Of a stretch of 51,226 bases of DNA, positions 42,093-50,044 are shown in pieces. The translations under genes were made by a program, and so were the position numbers. The DNA comes from Bacillota bacterium (GTDB taxonomy: Bacteria; Bacillota; Clostridia; Lachnospirales; Cellulosilyticaceae), in the NCBI GenBank assembly GCA_023393125.1, contig JAEWMQ010000111.1, positions 1-51,226 on the forward strand, in the 5' to 3' direction. Each line of letters opens with the position of its first letter. Within the stretch, counting starts at the first letter, position 1. Below the pieces are notes generated by a model that had not been told where the DNA came from, ran no database searches, and saw only the letters and a program-made list of their open reading frames with translations.

Positions 42093-44549
42093 TTAATATA
42101 AATTATAAATATCTGAGAACTCCATTTTGGTTTGTTCTATTCTAGGTTCGAATTCCATTAGGTCCATTTCACTATATTCATCTATGGTCTTAATAGGAAT
42201 TTCTATGATAATTTCAGTTCCTTTATTTAACTCACTTTTAGCTTTAATTGTTCCTTCATGCATTTCTACAAGTGACTTAACCAATGCTAGGCCAATGCCA
42301 CTACCTTCACACTTTCTTGTTAACAGAGACTCAACTTGAATAAATGGATTAAATATTGTACTAAGCTTTTCCTTTGGAATACCTACTCCTGTATCTTTTA
42401 CTTTTACTATAAGATTTTCATCTCTTAAGGATAGATTAACTGATATTATTCCTCCCCTTAGCGTATACTTAACAGCATTAGATAATATATTTAACACGAT
42501 GCGTTCGAGCTTCTCTGCATCACATGCTGTAATAACTTCCTCTACATCTGTATCAAATATTAAAGTAATTCCTCTGCTCTCAATGTATTCTGCCACAGAT
42601 AAAGTTGTCTCCTCTATAATATTAACAATATTTAGGTTTTCTAACTTCATCTTATAATGTCCAGCATCGATACTTGTTAATTCCATAATATTATTTGCTA
42701 ATCTTAATATCCTATAAGTATTCTGCTTAACTGTACTTAAGCACTTCTCTAAATTAAAATCAACTTCTATACTAACATGACCTTGTCTTATCTCTTTTTC
42801 TAATAATTGTACTGTAGCTAGAATAATATTAAGTGGCGTCCTAAACTCATGAGACATATTCGCAAAAAATTCACTCTTAATTTTTTCTACTTGCAGTGCT
42901 TCTTCATAAACTTTTCTAGCTTCCTCTTGTTCTTTTTCCTTGGAGACATCTCTACCTGTACAAATATAATGCTGCCTATTACTAACATATCTCATACTCC
43001 ACTCAATCCACTTATATCCTTTGTTTTTACACTGTCCTCTATATATAATTCCTCTTACAGTATTTGTATTATTTATATAAGGCTTTTTTTCATCAAAATA
43101 TTGCATATCTTCTGTGTAAACAAATTGACTAAAGTGCCTTCCTATTAACTCACTACTAGTCCAGCCTAATACAGATTCCCATGCTCCGCTTACTTTCTTA
43201 ATATATCCATCTGCTGTTGCTATAACCATAAGATCACTTGCTGTTTCTGCAAAGCTTTGTAACTCTTCTTCTAGTTCCTCTCTTTTTTCTAACTCACACT
43301 TAACAGCCTTTGTTAATATCTCATTCTGTATTATTAATGCTAGCTGTTTTAAAATCTTGAAAATCTGTTTTTCCTTATTAGAATCAATACTTTTTGAGCT
43401 ACTATAATTACAAATGAGTACCCCTAAAATATCATTCTCTAATGCTATGGGATAACATCCTAAATAATTAGAATCATTTGCTTTAAATTTATGTCTCTGC
43501 TTAATATGTATATACTTATAATACTCATGTGCTGCTCTTACACCCCATAAGTTATTCTCATTAAGCATTTTACCTTTGAGATTACTCACTAGTTTAATCT
43601 CATCTAATAACTCTACCTCACATAGCTCCATTCCTTCTTTATAGGTGCAATATAAGCTATTTCTATCTTTATTATAAACACCTATAATGATTCCTTCAGC
43701 ACCTATTTCTTCTAGGACTTCTTGAAGTCTTCCATTTATTCCTTGCATCTGGTATAAACATCTAACTTGCTCATTTTCCATTTCTAAATCTTGTGTATAT
43801 AACTTGTTTTCCATGTATTCCTTATAATAATTTTTATCTAGCTGAAGTTCCATCTTTTTATGAAGTGTTATCTCTTCTCTCATTCCTAAGATGTATTGAA
43901 TCTCCTCTGTGTTATTCTTAATGGGAATAAAATTAAATTGATACCATCTTTTTTTATTGTTTACCTCTATACATCTTTCATAACAAACTGCCTCTTTAGT
44001 TACTAAAACCTCATCTTCTCCTTCTTCAATAATTTGAGAAAATTCCTCATTCCAAACATCCCTATCATCTTGTTGCAATATACTGTTTCTTTCTAATGGA
44101 TTTGTTAATACTGATACTTTATTAATAAAGCATTGATTAACAAATCTATACTTTTTTGCTTTATCCTTGAGCCATATTACAAAAGGTAATTGGTCTAATA
44201 TTTTCTCTAAATCTTCTATATTATATACCTGCTGATGATCTTCTAAAACAATATAATATAGCTCTTTGTCATTGTGGTTTGTTTTATTTAATAATCCTTG
44301 ATAAATTTTTTCTTGATGATTGATATCAATAACGATTTTCAAAAATTGTTTATAGCCTTCTTTTAATAGCTGTTGCCAATTTAAAATTCTCTCTTGACCT
44401 ACAATCAAAAACTTGTCTAATTTTTTATTTTTAAGAGAGGATAACGTGGTTTGTAAGTCTTCTAGTAAACATTTGTTGCAGAACTCTATTTCTCCTTTAG
44501 TATTCATAATTAAAATTTTACTATTTATTGTATCTAGAAGCTCTTCCAT
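42093..44549 (-). CDS. Soluble PAS-PAS-GAF-PAS histidine kinase
   Basis: 818 residues with no membrane segment. An N-terminal PAS (~1-95, IMNTKGEIEFCNKCLLEDL), a second PAS (~130-230, DQLPFVIWLKDKAKKYRFVN), a GAF-like region (~270-400), a third PAS (~425-540, ASDLMVIATADGYIKKVSGAWESVLGWTSSELIGRHFSQFV), the phosphoacceptor FFANMSHEFRTPLNIILATVQLLE near 567, and an ATPase domain with NILSNAVKYT, VKDTGVGIP and GSGIGLALVKSLVE. No receiver domain is attached and no response regulator is adjacent, so it is an orphan kinase. In its subgroup such kinases may feed Spo0A-type pathways (speculative). Confidence 0.9.
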   Translation of the reverse strand: MEELLDTINSKILIMNTKGEIEFCNKCLLEDLQTTLSSLKNKKLDKFLIVGQERILNWQQLLKEGYKQFLKIVIDINHQEKIYQGLLNKTNHNDKELYYIVLEDHQQVYNIEDLEKILDQLPFVIWLKDKAKKYRFVNQCFINKVSVLTNPLERNSILQQDDRDVWNEEFSQIIEEGEDEVLVTKEAVCYERCIEVNNKKRWYQFNFIPIKNNTEEIQYILGMREEITLHKKMELQLDKNYYKEYMENKLYTQDLEMENEQVRCLYQMQGINGRLQEVLEEIGAEGIIIGVYNKDRNSLYCTYKEGMELCEVELLDEIKLVSNLKGKMLNENNLWGVRAAHEYYKYIHIKQRHKFKANDSNYLGCYPIALENDILGVLICNYSSSKSIDSNKEKQIFKILKQLALIIQNEILTKAVKCELEKREELEEELQSFAETASDLMVIATADGYIKKVSGAWESVLGWTSSELIGRHFSQFVYTEDMQYFDEKKPYINNTNTVRGIIYRGQCKNKGYKWIEWSMRYVSNRQHYICTGRDVSKEKEQEEARKVYEEALQVEKIKSEFFANMSHEFRTPLNIILATVQLLEKEIRQGHVSIEVDFNLEKCLSTVKQNTYRILRLANNIMELTSIDAGHYKMKLENLNIVNIIEETTLSVAEYIESRGITLIFDTDVEEVITACDAEKLERIVLNILSNAVKYTLRGGIISVNLSLRDENLIVKVKDTGVGIPKEKLSTIFNPFIQVESLLTRKCEGSGIGLALVKSLVEMHEGTIKAKSELNKGTEIIIEIPIKTIDEYSEMDLMEFEPRIEQTKMEFSDIYNLY

Positions 44550-44761
44550 ATCTTTCCCTCTCCCATATCGCTCTATATTATTACATAATATTACATTTTT
44601 ACTTTTTTTTTAATTATTTATTATTTTAATACAAATGCACGACATTTGATAGTGTTTTTTTGCTTTTTTCAGAAAATACTGGTATTATTTTGTGCTATTA
44701 TAGCAATTACTTTCCCCTGTCTAAAAATATCTTGCACTTTTCACTTATTTTTTGTTCATAA

Positions 44762-44803
44762 AAAAAATCGATATACCACGAGGACTGTGGTATATCGATT
44801 TTT
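44762..44803 (-). terminator. Terminator of clpS-clpA
   Basis: 17-nt arms including ATCGATATACCAC (44762-44779, 44787-44803) pair perfectly around a GAGGACT loop. The minus strand ends in a run of T. Confidence 0.88.
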
Positions 44804-44806
44804 ATG

Positions 44807-47059
44807 TTAATCCACTTTAATTTTAAATGTTCCTTCTTCTAAACTAATTTTACAGCTTCCCCCATTACTTAGCTTTCCAAATAAAATTTCTTGCGCTAAA
44901 AGAGGCTTTATCTTATTTTCTATTAAACGTGAAATTTCTCTTGCTCCATACTCTGCTGAAATACCTTTATCAACTATATACTCTATGCATTTACGGTTAA
45001 AACTCACTTTAATGTCTTTCTCTTTTACAGCTTCTTTAAGCTTATTAAGCTCTTTTCGTACGATTAATAATGCCATATCTTCTGTAATATGATTAAATGT
45101 AATAATAGATGATAAACGATTTCTAAATTCTGGAGAAAATACCTTCTTAACTTCATCATTTATAGCTTCGCCTTGAATCTTTCTCTCGCCAAATCCTACA
45201 AGACTTTTCCCTATCCTTGAAGCGCCTGCATTAGATGTCATGATTAAAATAACATTTCTAAAATCAGCCTTTCTTCCTTTGTTATCTGTAAGTGTGGCAT
45301 AATCCATGACTTGAAGTAAGATATTATAAATATCTTGATGAGCCTTTTCGATTTCATCAAGTAAAAGTACACAATAAGGAGATTTTCTAATTGCATCCGT
45401 TAATAGGCCACCTTCTTCATAGCCAATATACCCAGGTGGTGAACCTATTAATTTTGAAGCCGTATGCTTTTCACCATACTCGCTCATATCAAAACGTATG
45501 AGTTTTACTCCCAATTCATTCGCTAAGCATTTCGCAATTTCTGTTTTTCCTACTCCTGTAGGTCCTACGAAAAGCAAACTTGCTATCGGTTTATTGGCAT
45601 CATTAAGTCCTGCTCTAGATAATTTAATACTCATCGCAACTTGTTCAATTGCTCTATCCTGCCCAAAAACTTGTTTCTTCAAATTCTGTTCCAATTGACT
45701 TAATACCTGTACTTCATTCTTTTCTACTTTTTGCTGTGGTATATGACATATCTTAGATAGTGTTTGTTCTATAATAGATAAATCTATAATAGGTTTCTTT
45801 TTACGATTTTTTAAACTGCTATCATATACCGTATAATAGGCCCCCGCCTCATCAAGTAGATCTATAGCCTTATCTGGTAAAAAACGATCATTTATATATT
45901 GCTGACTTAATTGTACAGCACCACTAATAGCTTCATCTGTATAGGTTACTCCATGATAAGCTTCATAGTTAGCCTTTAATCCTCTTAAAATAGCAATTGT
46001 CTCTTCTATACTAGGTTCTAATACTTCTATAGTCTGAAATCTTCTAACAAGCCCTTTATCTTTTTCAACATACTTTTTATACTCTTCAAAGGTAGTTGCA
46101 CCAATGAATTTTATACTTTCCTCTGTTAAATAAGGTTTTAATAAATTAGATGCATCTAAAGAACCTGTTCCTAGAGAACCTGCTCCTACAATATTATGAA
46201 TCTCATCTATATAAACAATAGGCCTGTATTGATTTTTTAAAACATCTAAGATTTTCTTTAATCTCTTTTCAAAATCTCCTCTATACTGAGTACCTGCCAA
46301 AGTGGCTCCTAAATCTAGACTGAAAATTTGTGCTCCTTCTAATACCTTAGGAACTTTTCCTTCGTTTAATAATCTCGCAAGTCCCATGGTAATAGCTGTT
46401 TTTCCTACCCCAGGCTCACCTACATGAATAGGATTATTCTTATTCTTTCTACAAAGTACCTGTATTGTTCGTTTTAAGATTTCCTCTCTTCCTATAAGAG
46501 GTTCATTACTTTCTTCAGCTACTTTATTTAAATTAGTTACATACTTAGCTATACTAGCAATATTTTTTTCTTCTGAAATAGCCTCGTTCTGCTCTTCATC
46601 CTCTTCATCCATAGACTCTTCTAATTGCGTAACATCCCCATCTTGTAAATGGCAAAGTTCAAATAGTAAATCTCTTAAGGTAACGCCTTGCTCTAGAATA
46701 AAATAAACACCATAACTCTCCGGCAAACACATAATACCAGAGAGCAAATGATCTAATTCCATTTGTTCTTTACCACTATTTATTACCTGCTCGCTTGCTT
46801 TAAGAAATGCTTGTTGCAAGCTAAAACTCTCTATTGGCTCTATATCCGCTCTCTTTTCTAAATTCTCCTCTAGATATGCTTTTAAATTAGATTCAAGTAC
46901 CTGAATATCCCCATTACAAGCTTCAAATGCTTCACCAAATGCTGTAACATCACACATTGCTATTAATATATGCTCCGGTGTCATGTATTCATGTTGATAA
47001 CTATAAGCCAGTTCCCTAGCTTTTATAATAAGCTGACTGACAACTTCTGAAATATACAC
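44807..47059 (-). CDS. clpA: ATP-dependent Clp protease ATP-binding subunit ClpA
   Basis: 750 residues, the length of ClpA. The N-terminal double Clp-N domain (~1-140) ends in an acidic linker (SMDEEDEEQNEAISEEKN). The first ATPase domain has GEPGVGKTA near 208 and the pore motif; the second has GPTGVGKTE near 478 with LLDEIEKAH. A VGF loop (SLVGFGER) in the position of the IGF/IGL loop suits docking to ClpP. It lacks the middle coiled coil of ClpB/ClpC. Only 3 nt separate it from clpS, its N-degron adaptor. clpP is not in the window. Confidence 0.95.
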   Translation of the reverse strand: MYISEVVSQLIIKARELAYSYQHEYMTPEHILIAMCDVTAFGEAFEACNGDIQVLESNLKAYLEENLEKRADIEPIESFSLQQAFLKASEQVINSGKEQMELDHLLSGIMCLPESYGVYFILEQGVTLRDLLFELCHLQDGDVTQLEESMDEEDEEQNEAISEEKNIASIAKYVTNLNKVAEESNEPLIGREEILKRTIQVLCRKNKNNPIHVGEPGVGKTAITMGLARLLNEGKVPKVLEGAQIFSLDLGATLAGTQYRGDFEKRLKKILDVLKNQYRPIVYIDEIHNIVGAGSLGTGSLDASNLLKPYLTEESIKFIGATTFEEYKKYVEKDKGLVRRFQTIEVLEPSIEETIAILRGLKANYEAYHGVTYTDEAISGAVQLSQQYINDRFLPDKAIDLLDEAGAYYTVYDSSLKNRKKKPIIDLSIIEQTLSKICHIPQQKVEKNEVQVLSQLEQNLKKQVFGQDRAIEQVAMSIKLSRAGLNDANKPIASLLFVGPTGVGKTEIAKCLANELGVKLIRFDMSEYGEKHTASKLIGSPPGYIGYEEGGLLTDAIRKSPYCVLLLDEIEKAHQDIYNILLQVMDYATLTDNKGRKADFRNVILIMTSNAGASRIGKSLVGFGERKIQGEAINDEVKKVFSPEFRNRLSSIITFNHITEDMALLIVRKELNKLKEAVKEKDIKVSFNRKCIEYIVDKGISAEYGAREISRLIENKIKPLLAQEILFGKLSNGGSCKISLEEGTFKIKVD

Positions 47060-47062
47060 CTT

Positions 47063-47362
47063 CTACACCTCTTCTACACTTAATTTAAATGGAAATCCTT
47101 CTTCTTTTGCCCAAGACATAGCTGTTCCAGCCTTAGTCATTGCAATATCATAAGAATAAATCCCAGCTATACCTTGTCCCGCCTTATGAATATCCATCAT
47201 AATTTTTTCTGCCTCTAATGCATTTTTGTTAAATATATTCGTTAACACCTCAACAACAAATTCCATGGTTGTATAATCATCATTAAACATAATCACTTGA
47301 TATTGCTTAGGCAATTTAACCTTAGCTTTTATTTTTTGATTTAGATCATGATTTGGTTTCAT
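47063..47362 (-). CDS. clpS: ClpS adaptor of the N-end-rule pathway
   Basis: 99 residues. Core YQVIMFNDDYTTMEFVVEVLTNIFNKNALEAEKIMMDIHKAGQGIAGIYSYDIAMTKA includes the FNDDYT binding-pocket segment and the HKAGQG stretch. ClpS delivers proteins with large hydrophobic N-terminal residues to ClpA. ATG 47362 is preferred over a TTG at 47377 because GGAGAGG lies 6 nt upstream. Confidence 0.95.
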   Translation of the reverse strand: MKPNHDLNQKIKAKVKLPKQYQVIMFNDDYTTMEFVVEVLTNIFNKNALEAEKIMMDIHKAGQGIAGIYSYDIAMTKAGTAMSWAKEEGFPFKLSVEEV

Positions 47363-47406
47363 ACATTTCCTCTCCAATAGCTTAATTTATATTATTATAT
47401 CATATC

Positions 47407-47463
47407 AAAATAAAAGATAGCTTATTTCCTTTTACTTCTTGAAATAAGCTATCTTTTATTTTT
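47407..47463. terminator. Bidirectional terminator
   Basis: A 22-bp perfect stem (47407-47428 with 47441-47462) with a 12-nt loop and flanking A and T tracts. It serves the regulator ending at 47483. Confidence 0.85.
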
Positions 47464-47482
47464 CTATTATTCTACTTTTATT

Positions 47483-48247
47483 TTACGCACCTTTTACCCA
47501 ATAGATGCCACCTTTTTCTGTTCTACTTAAAAAGTCAAACTCTAATAACTCTCTTTTTAAAAGAGCATAGTCTATATAGATATTCATTAAGATGCGATTA
47601 ACTTCCACATCTTCGTATTTTTCTCCTTTTGAAAAATACCCTGTAATATATTCTAAAATAACCTTCTTTGCTTTTTCTATATTAGGATAACTTCTTAATC
47701 TACCTGATGGTGTTATATAATTTTCTATTATTTTTTTCTTGTCTCGTTCAGGTATACTGATACCCTGATTAATAGTATAAACATATCCTTCTTGATTTGA
47801 GCATACGTCCCCTGATTTATCTTCCACGCTTTGCTTCTCTTCTAGTAATGTCATTATAGTTAAAAATACTTTTGCTTGTCTTTCTCTTTCTCTTAATTTA
47901 TATCGGTGGTTACGAATAGTTGAGCCTGCCACCCCTAAATAGCTAGCTATCTCTTTATCTGCTATCCCTCTAGCAAATAAGTTAATCAGTTCTAACTGTA
48001 ACTCTGATAAGCCCATGGTGGTTGGAGACATTTTTAATAAATAGGCTAATACAGAGTGATGTACTTCTTGAATATGTAATAAAGCTGCCTTTTTCGCATC
48101 AAATAATTTGCCATGTATAGAATAAATCTCTCCTTTAGAAAAATATTGCCCACATAAAAGACATCTATACCCTTGTTCTTCCTCTTTATATCCCCTTAAT
48201 AGTTCTTCATTTGAAGCATTTTCCAACAATGACCTTTCTAATTGCAT
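47483..48247 (-). CDS. LuxR-type helix-turn-helix regulator with zinc-finger-like N-terminus and DUF2087
   Basis: 254 residues. An N-terminal CLLCGQYFSKGE...HIQEVHH stretch resembles a C2H2-like zinc finger (~28-64). A GerE/LuxR-type helix-turn-helix (LSELQLELINLFARGIADKEIASYLGVAGSTIRNHRYKLRERE) lies near 80-122. The C-terminal domain (~175-254) matches DUF2087: PSGRLRSYPNIEKAKKVILEYITGYFSKGEKYEDVEVNRILMNIYIDYALLKRELLEFDFLSR. DUF2087 commonly pairs with DNA-binding domains in Firmicutes; its function is unknown. Monocistronic. Confidence 0.85.
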   Translation of the reverse strand: MQLERSLLENASNEELLRGYKEEEQGYRCLLCGQYFSKGEIYSIHGKLFDAKKAALLHIQEVHHSVLAYLLKMSPTTMGLSELQLELINLFARGIADKEIASYLGVAGSTIRNHRYKLRERERQAKVFLTIMTLLEEKQSVEDKSGDVCSNQEGYVYTINQGISIPERDKKKIIENYITPSGRLRSYPNIEKAKKVILEYITGYFSKGEKYEDVEVNRILMNIYIDYALLKRELLEFDFLSRTEKGGIYWVKGA

Positions 48248-48492
48248 TGCTCTCCTCCTCTTTTGTAACCTATTTCCTATTAATGTAAATTTTTTACATT
48301 TTTATTATAATAACTCTTTTTTCACAAATTGTCCATCACTTTGCGAACATTTTATTTATTCGTTGTCCTCAATTTATCTTTATCTTCCTAAATCTATTCT
48401 TTACCAGTTTAGAAAATGAAGAATTAATAATGAAGAATGAAGAATTTTTAACTAAAACAGCCCTCATCCCCTGCTATTCATCATTCATTATT
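48248..48492. other. Intergenic stretch with imperfect AATGAAGAAT repeats
   Basis: Contains tandem-like AATGAAGAAT units (about 48415-48452) and a partly complementary ATTCATCATTCATTATT (48476-48492), which together could fold into a hairpin. Similar repeats are common dispersed elements in Firmicutes. No gene is seen here. Confidence 0.4.
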
Positions 48493-48524
48493 AAAAAAAT
48501 AGAGCCATCCACTGGATAGCCCTA
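48493..48524 (-). terminator. Terminator of the YitT gene
   Basis: On the minus strand TAGGGCTATCC and GGATGGCTCTA pair completely using two G-U pairs, with an AGT loop and seven T after. The wobble pairs form only on this strand, showing its direction. Confidence 0.88.
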
Positions 48525-48544
48525 CTTTTCTAATAATTTACTAA

Positions 48545-49429
48545 CTATGCTAATGTATTATATTCCTCTATAAATCCTTGTCCTAATACTTCTCGCACTT
48601 CTGCTATGGCCACAAAAGCAGATTTATCAATCTCTCTTACTAGATCTCTAAGCTTTGTAATCTCTTTTTGTGATACAACAACAAATAACATCTCTTTATC
48701 TTGCTTTGTATACATTCCTTTTGCCTTAATACCTGTTACACCTCTAGGTATTCTATGCATAATGGCTTCTGAAATCTCTGCATTCTTGTCTGACATAATA
48801 AATACTGCCTTGGCATAATTCATTCCTTCAAGTACATTAGTAATAACTTTTGAGGTAATAAAAACTGCAATAATAGCATACATGGCTTTTGTTGAACCAA
48901 AGATAACCATTCCCGCTAAAATAATAACGCCATCAATTCCCAGCATTAATTTAGCAATAGGAAATCTAGAGTGTTTAAATTTAATAATGGTCGCTAACAT
49001 ATCTGTTCCACCTGTAGTTGCTCCTGCTTTTAACACAGTACCTATACCTAACCCTAAAATAGCACCACCAAATATGCCTCCTAATAGAAGGTCATTATTC
49101 ACTTGTAATATATTAGGAATAAATTCTGTATACCAAAGTGCCGCAGTCAAAAGTCCTACTGCCCATAGGGACTTCTTAGCAAACTCAAATCCCCTTTGTT
49201 TAATACTAATAATAAATAATGGGATATTCAAAACTAAGTTCGTAATCCATAAAGGGATTTCAAACCCTAAGGTTTTTAGAGATACCTCTTTAACGATAAT
49301 GGTTACACCTGATAAGCCTCCTGTAACAAGTCCTAAAGGGGATGTAAACCAATTAATACCTAATGCTAGTATAGTTGTTCCTAATAGAATCATTAAAAAC
49401 TCTTTTTTAGTAATTAGTAACTTCCTCAT
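48545..49429 (-). CDS. YitT-family membrane protein
   Basis: 294 residues. Five or six membrane segments in the N-terminal 200 residues (LLGTTILALGINWFTSPLGLVTGGLSGVTIIV; ILGLGIGTVLKAGATTGGTDMLATII) precede a soluble C-terminal DUF2179 domain (KAVFIMSDKNAEISEAIMHRIPRGVTGIKAKGMYTKQDKEMLFVVVSQKE). This is the standard YitT architecture; no function is firmly established. ATG 49429 follows GAAGGAG; the frame extends further to 49462 without a ribosome-binding site. Confidence 0.92.
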   Translation of the reverse strand: MRKLLITKKEFLMILLGTTILALGINWFTSPLGLVTGGLSGVTIIVKEVSLKTLGFEIPLWITNLVLNIPLFIISIKQRGFEFAKKSLWAVGLLTAALWYTEFIPNILQVNNDLLLGGIFGGAILGLGIGTVLKAGATTGGTDMLATIIKFKHSRFPIAKLMLGIDGVIILAGMVIFGSTKAMYAIIAVFITSKVITNVLEGMNYAKAVFIMSDKNAEISEAIMHRIPRGVTGIKAKGMYTKQDKEMLFVVVSQKEITKLRDLVREIDKSAFVAIAEVREVLGQGFIEEYNTLA

Positions 49430-49480
49430 GTTGTCTCCTTCCTCTGCTCTCTCTAAGTTCACTAATTAATCTTATACACA

Positions 49481-49514
49481 CAAAAAGAAAAGCCGTTATT
49501 AGTAACAGCTTTTC
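49481..49514 (-). terminator. Terminator of the gene at 49592
   Basis: A 12-bp stem, GAAAAGCTGTTA/TAACGGCTTTTC on the minus strand, with one G-U pair and a TTTTTG tail. Confidence 0.78.
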
Positions 49515-49591
49515 CCTTTTTTACTTATTATAACCTATCAATTATATTTTGTATAATCCTATATTAAAATAATTTGACCTTCTTACCCTTT

Positions 49592-49906
49592 TTAAGAATC
49601 AAATTTCATGATAATATATCCATCTTCTTTTTGAATACTTAACTTCTTTCCTTCTAAATGAAGTTCAAAATTGGCAAAGCTTGAAAATAAATCAACATCT
49701 CTTAAAACGTGAATGGTTACCCATTTAGAAGTCGGTGTTGTACGAACCAATATTGCTCTAGACATAGGAAACTGTATACGAGACATCGCCGGTATTTCTA
49801 ACATTAAATTAAGAGGATAGAAGTCGGTTTCAATAAAAAAATCTTGATCTCCCTCTCTATCAATGACCCTAGCCTCTAGGTTAGTTCTGAATAATTCATG
49901 CTCCAT
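49592..49906 (-). CDS. Hypothetical protein, 104 residues
   Basis: A soluble, beta-rich protein, MEHELFRTNLEARVIDREGD to DGYIIMKFDS, with no signal peptide, membrane segment or recognised motif. It has AGAAGGAG-type sequence before the ATG and its own terminator, so it is probably real and monocistronic. It loosely resembles small beta-barrel proteins, but I assign no family. Confidence 0.68.
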   Translation of the reverse strand: MEHELFRTNLEARVIDREGDQDFFIETDFYPLNLMLEIPAMSRIQFPMSRAILVRTTPTSKWVTIHVLRDVDLFSSFANFELHLEGKKLSIQKEDGYIIMKFDS

Positions 49907-50009
49907 GGACTACTCCTTCTAATAATCAATCTTTTATATTTTACCTTATCCTCTTATTATTTTAATGTCAACGTCTATTTATAACTTCCTAATAAAGAAT
50001 TTTAATCTT

Positions 50010-50039
50010 AAAAAAAGGACATTACGAATGTCCTTTTTT
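50010..50039. terminator. Bidirectional terminator
   Basis: AAAAAAAGGACATT and AATGTCC-TTTTTT form a perfect stem with a short ACG-type loop. It ends the partial gene at 50045. Confidence 0.88.
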
Positions 50040-50044
50040 ATACT

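Noticed and set aside
48882..49469. 195-residue plus-strand frame opposite the YitT gene
   Set aside because: It is a mirror of the real minus-strand gene, proline-rich with no family features.
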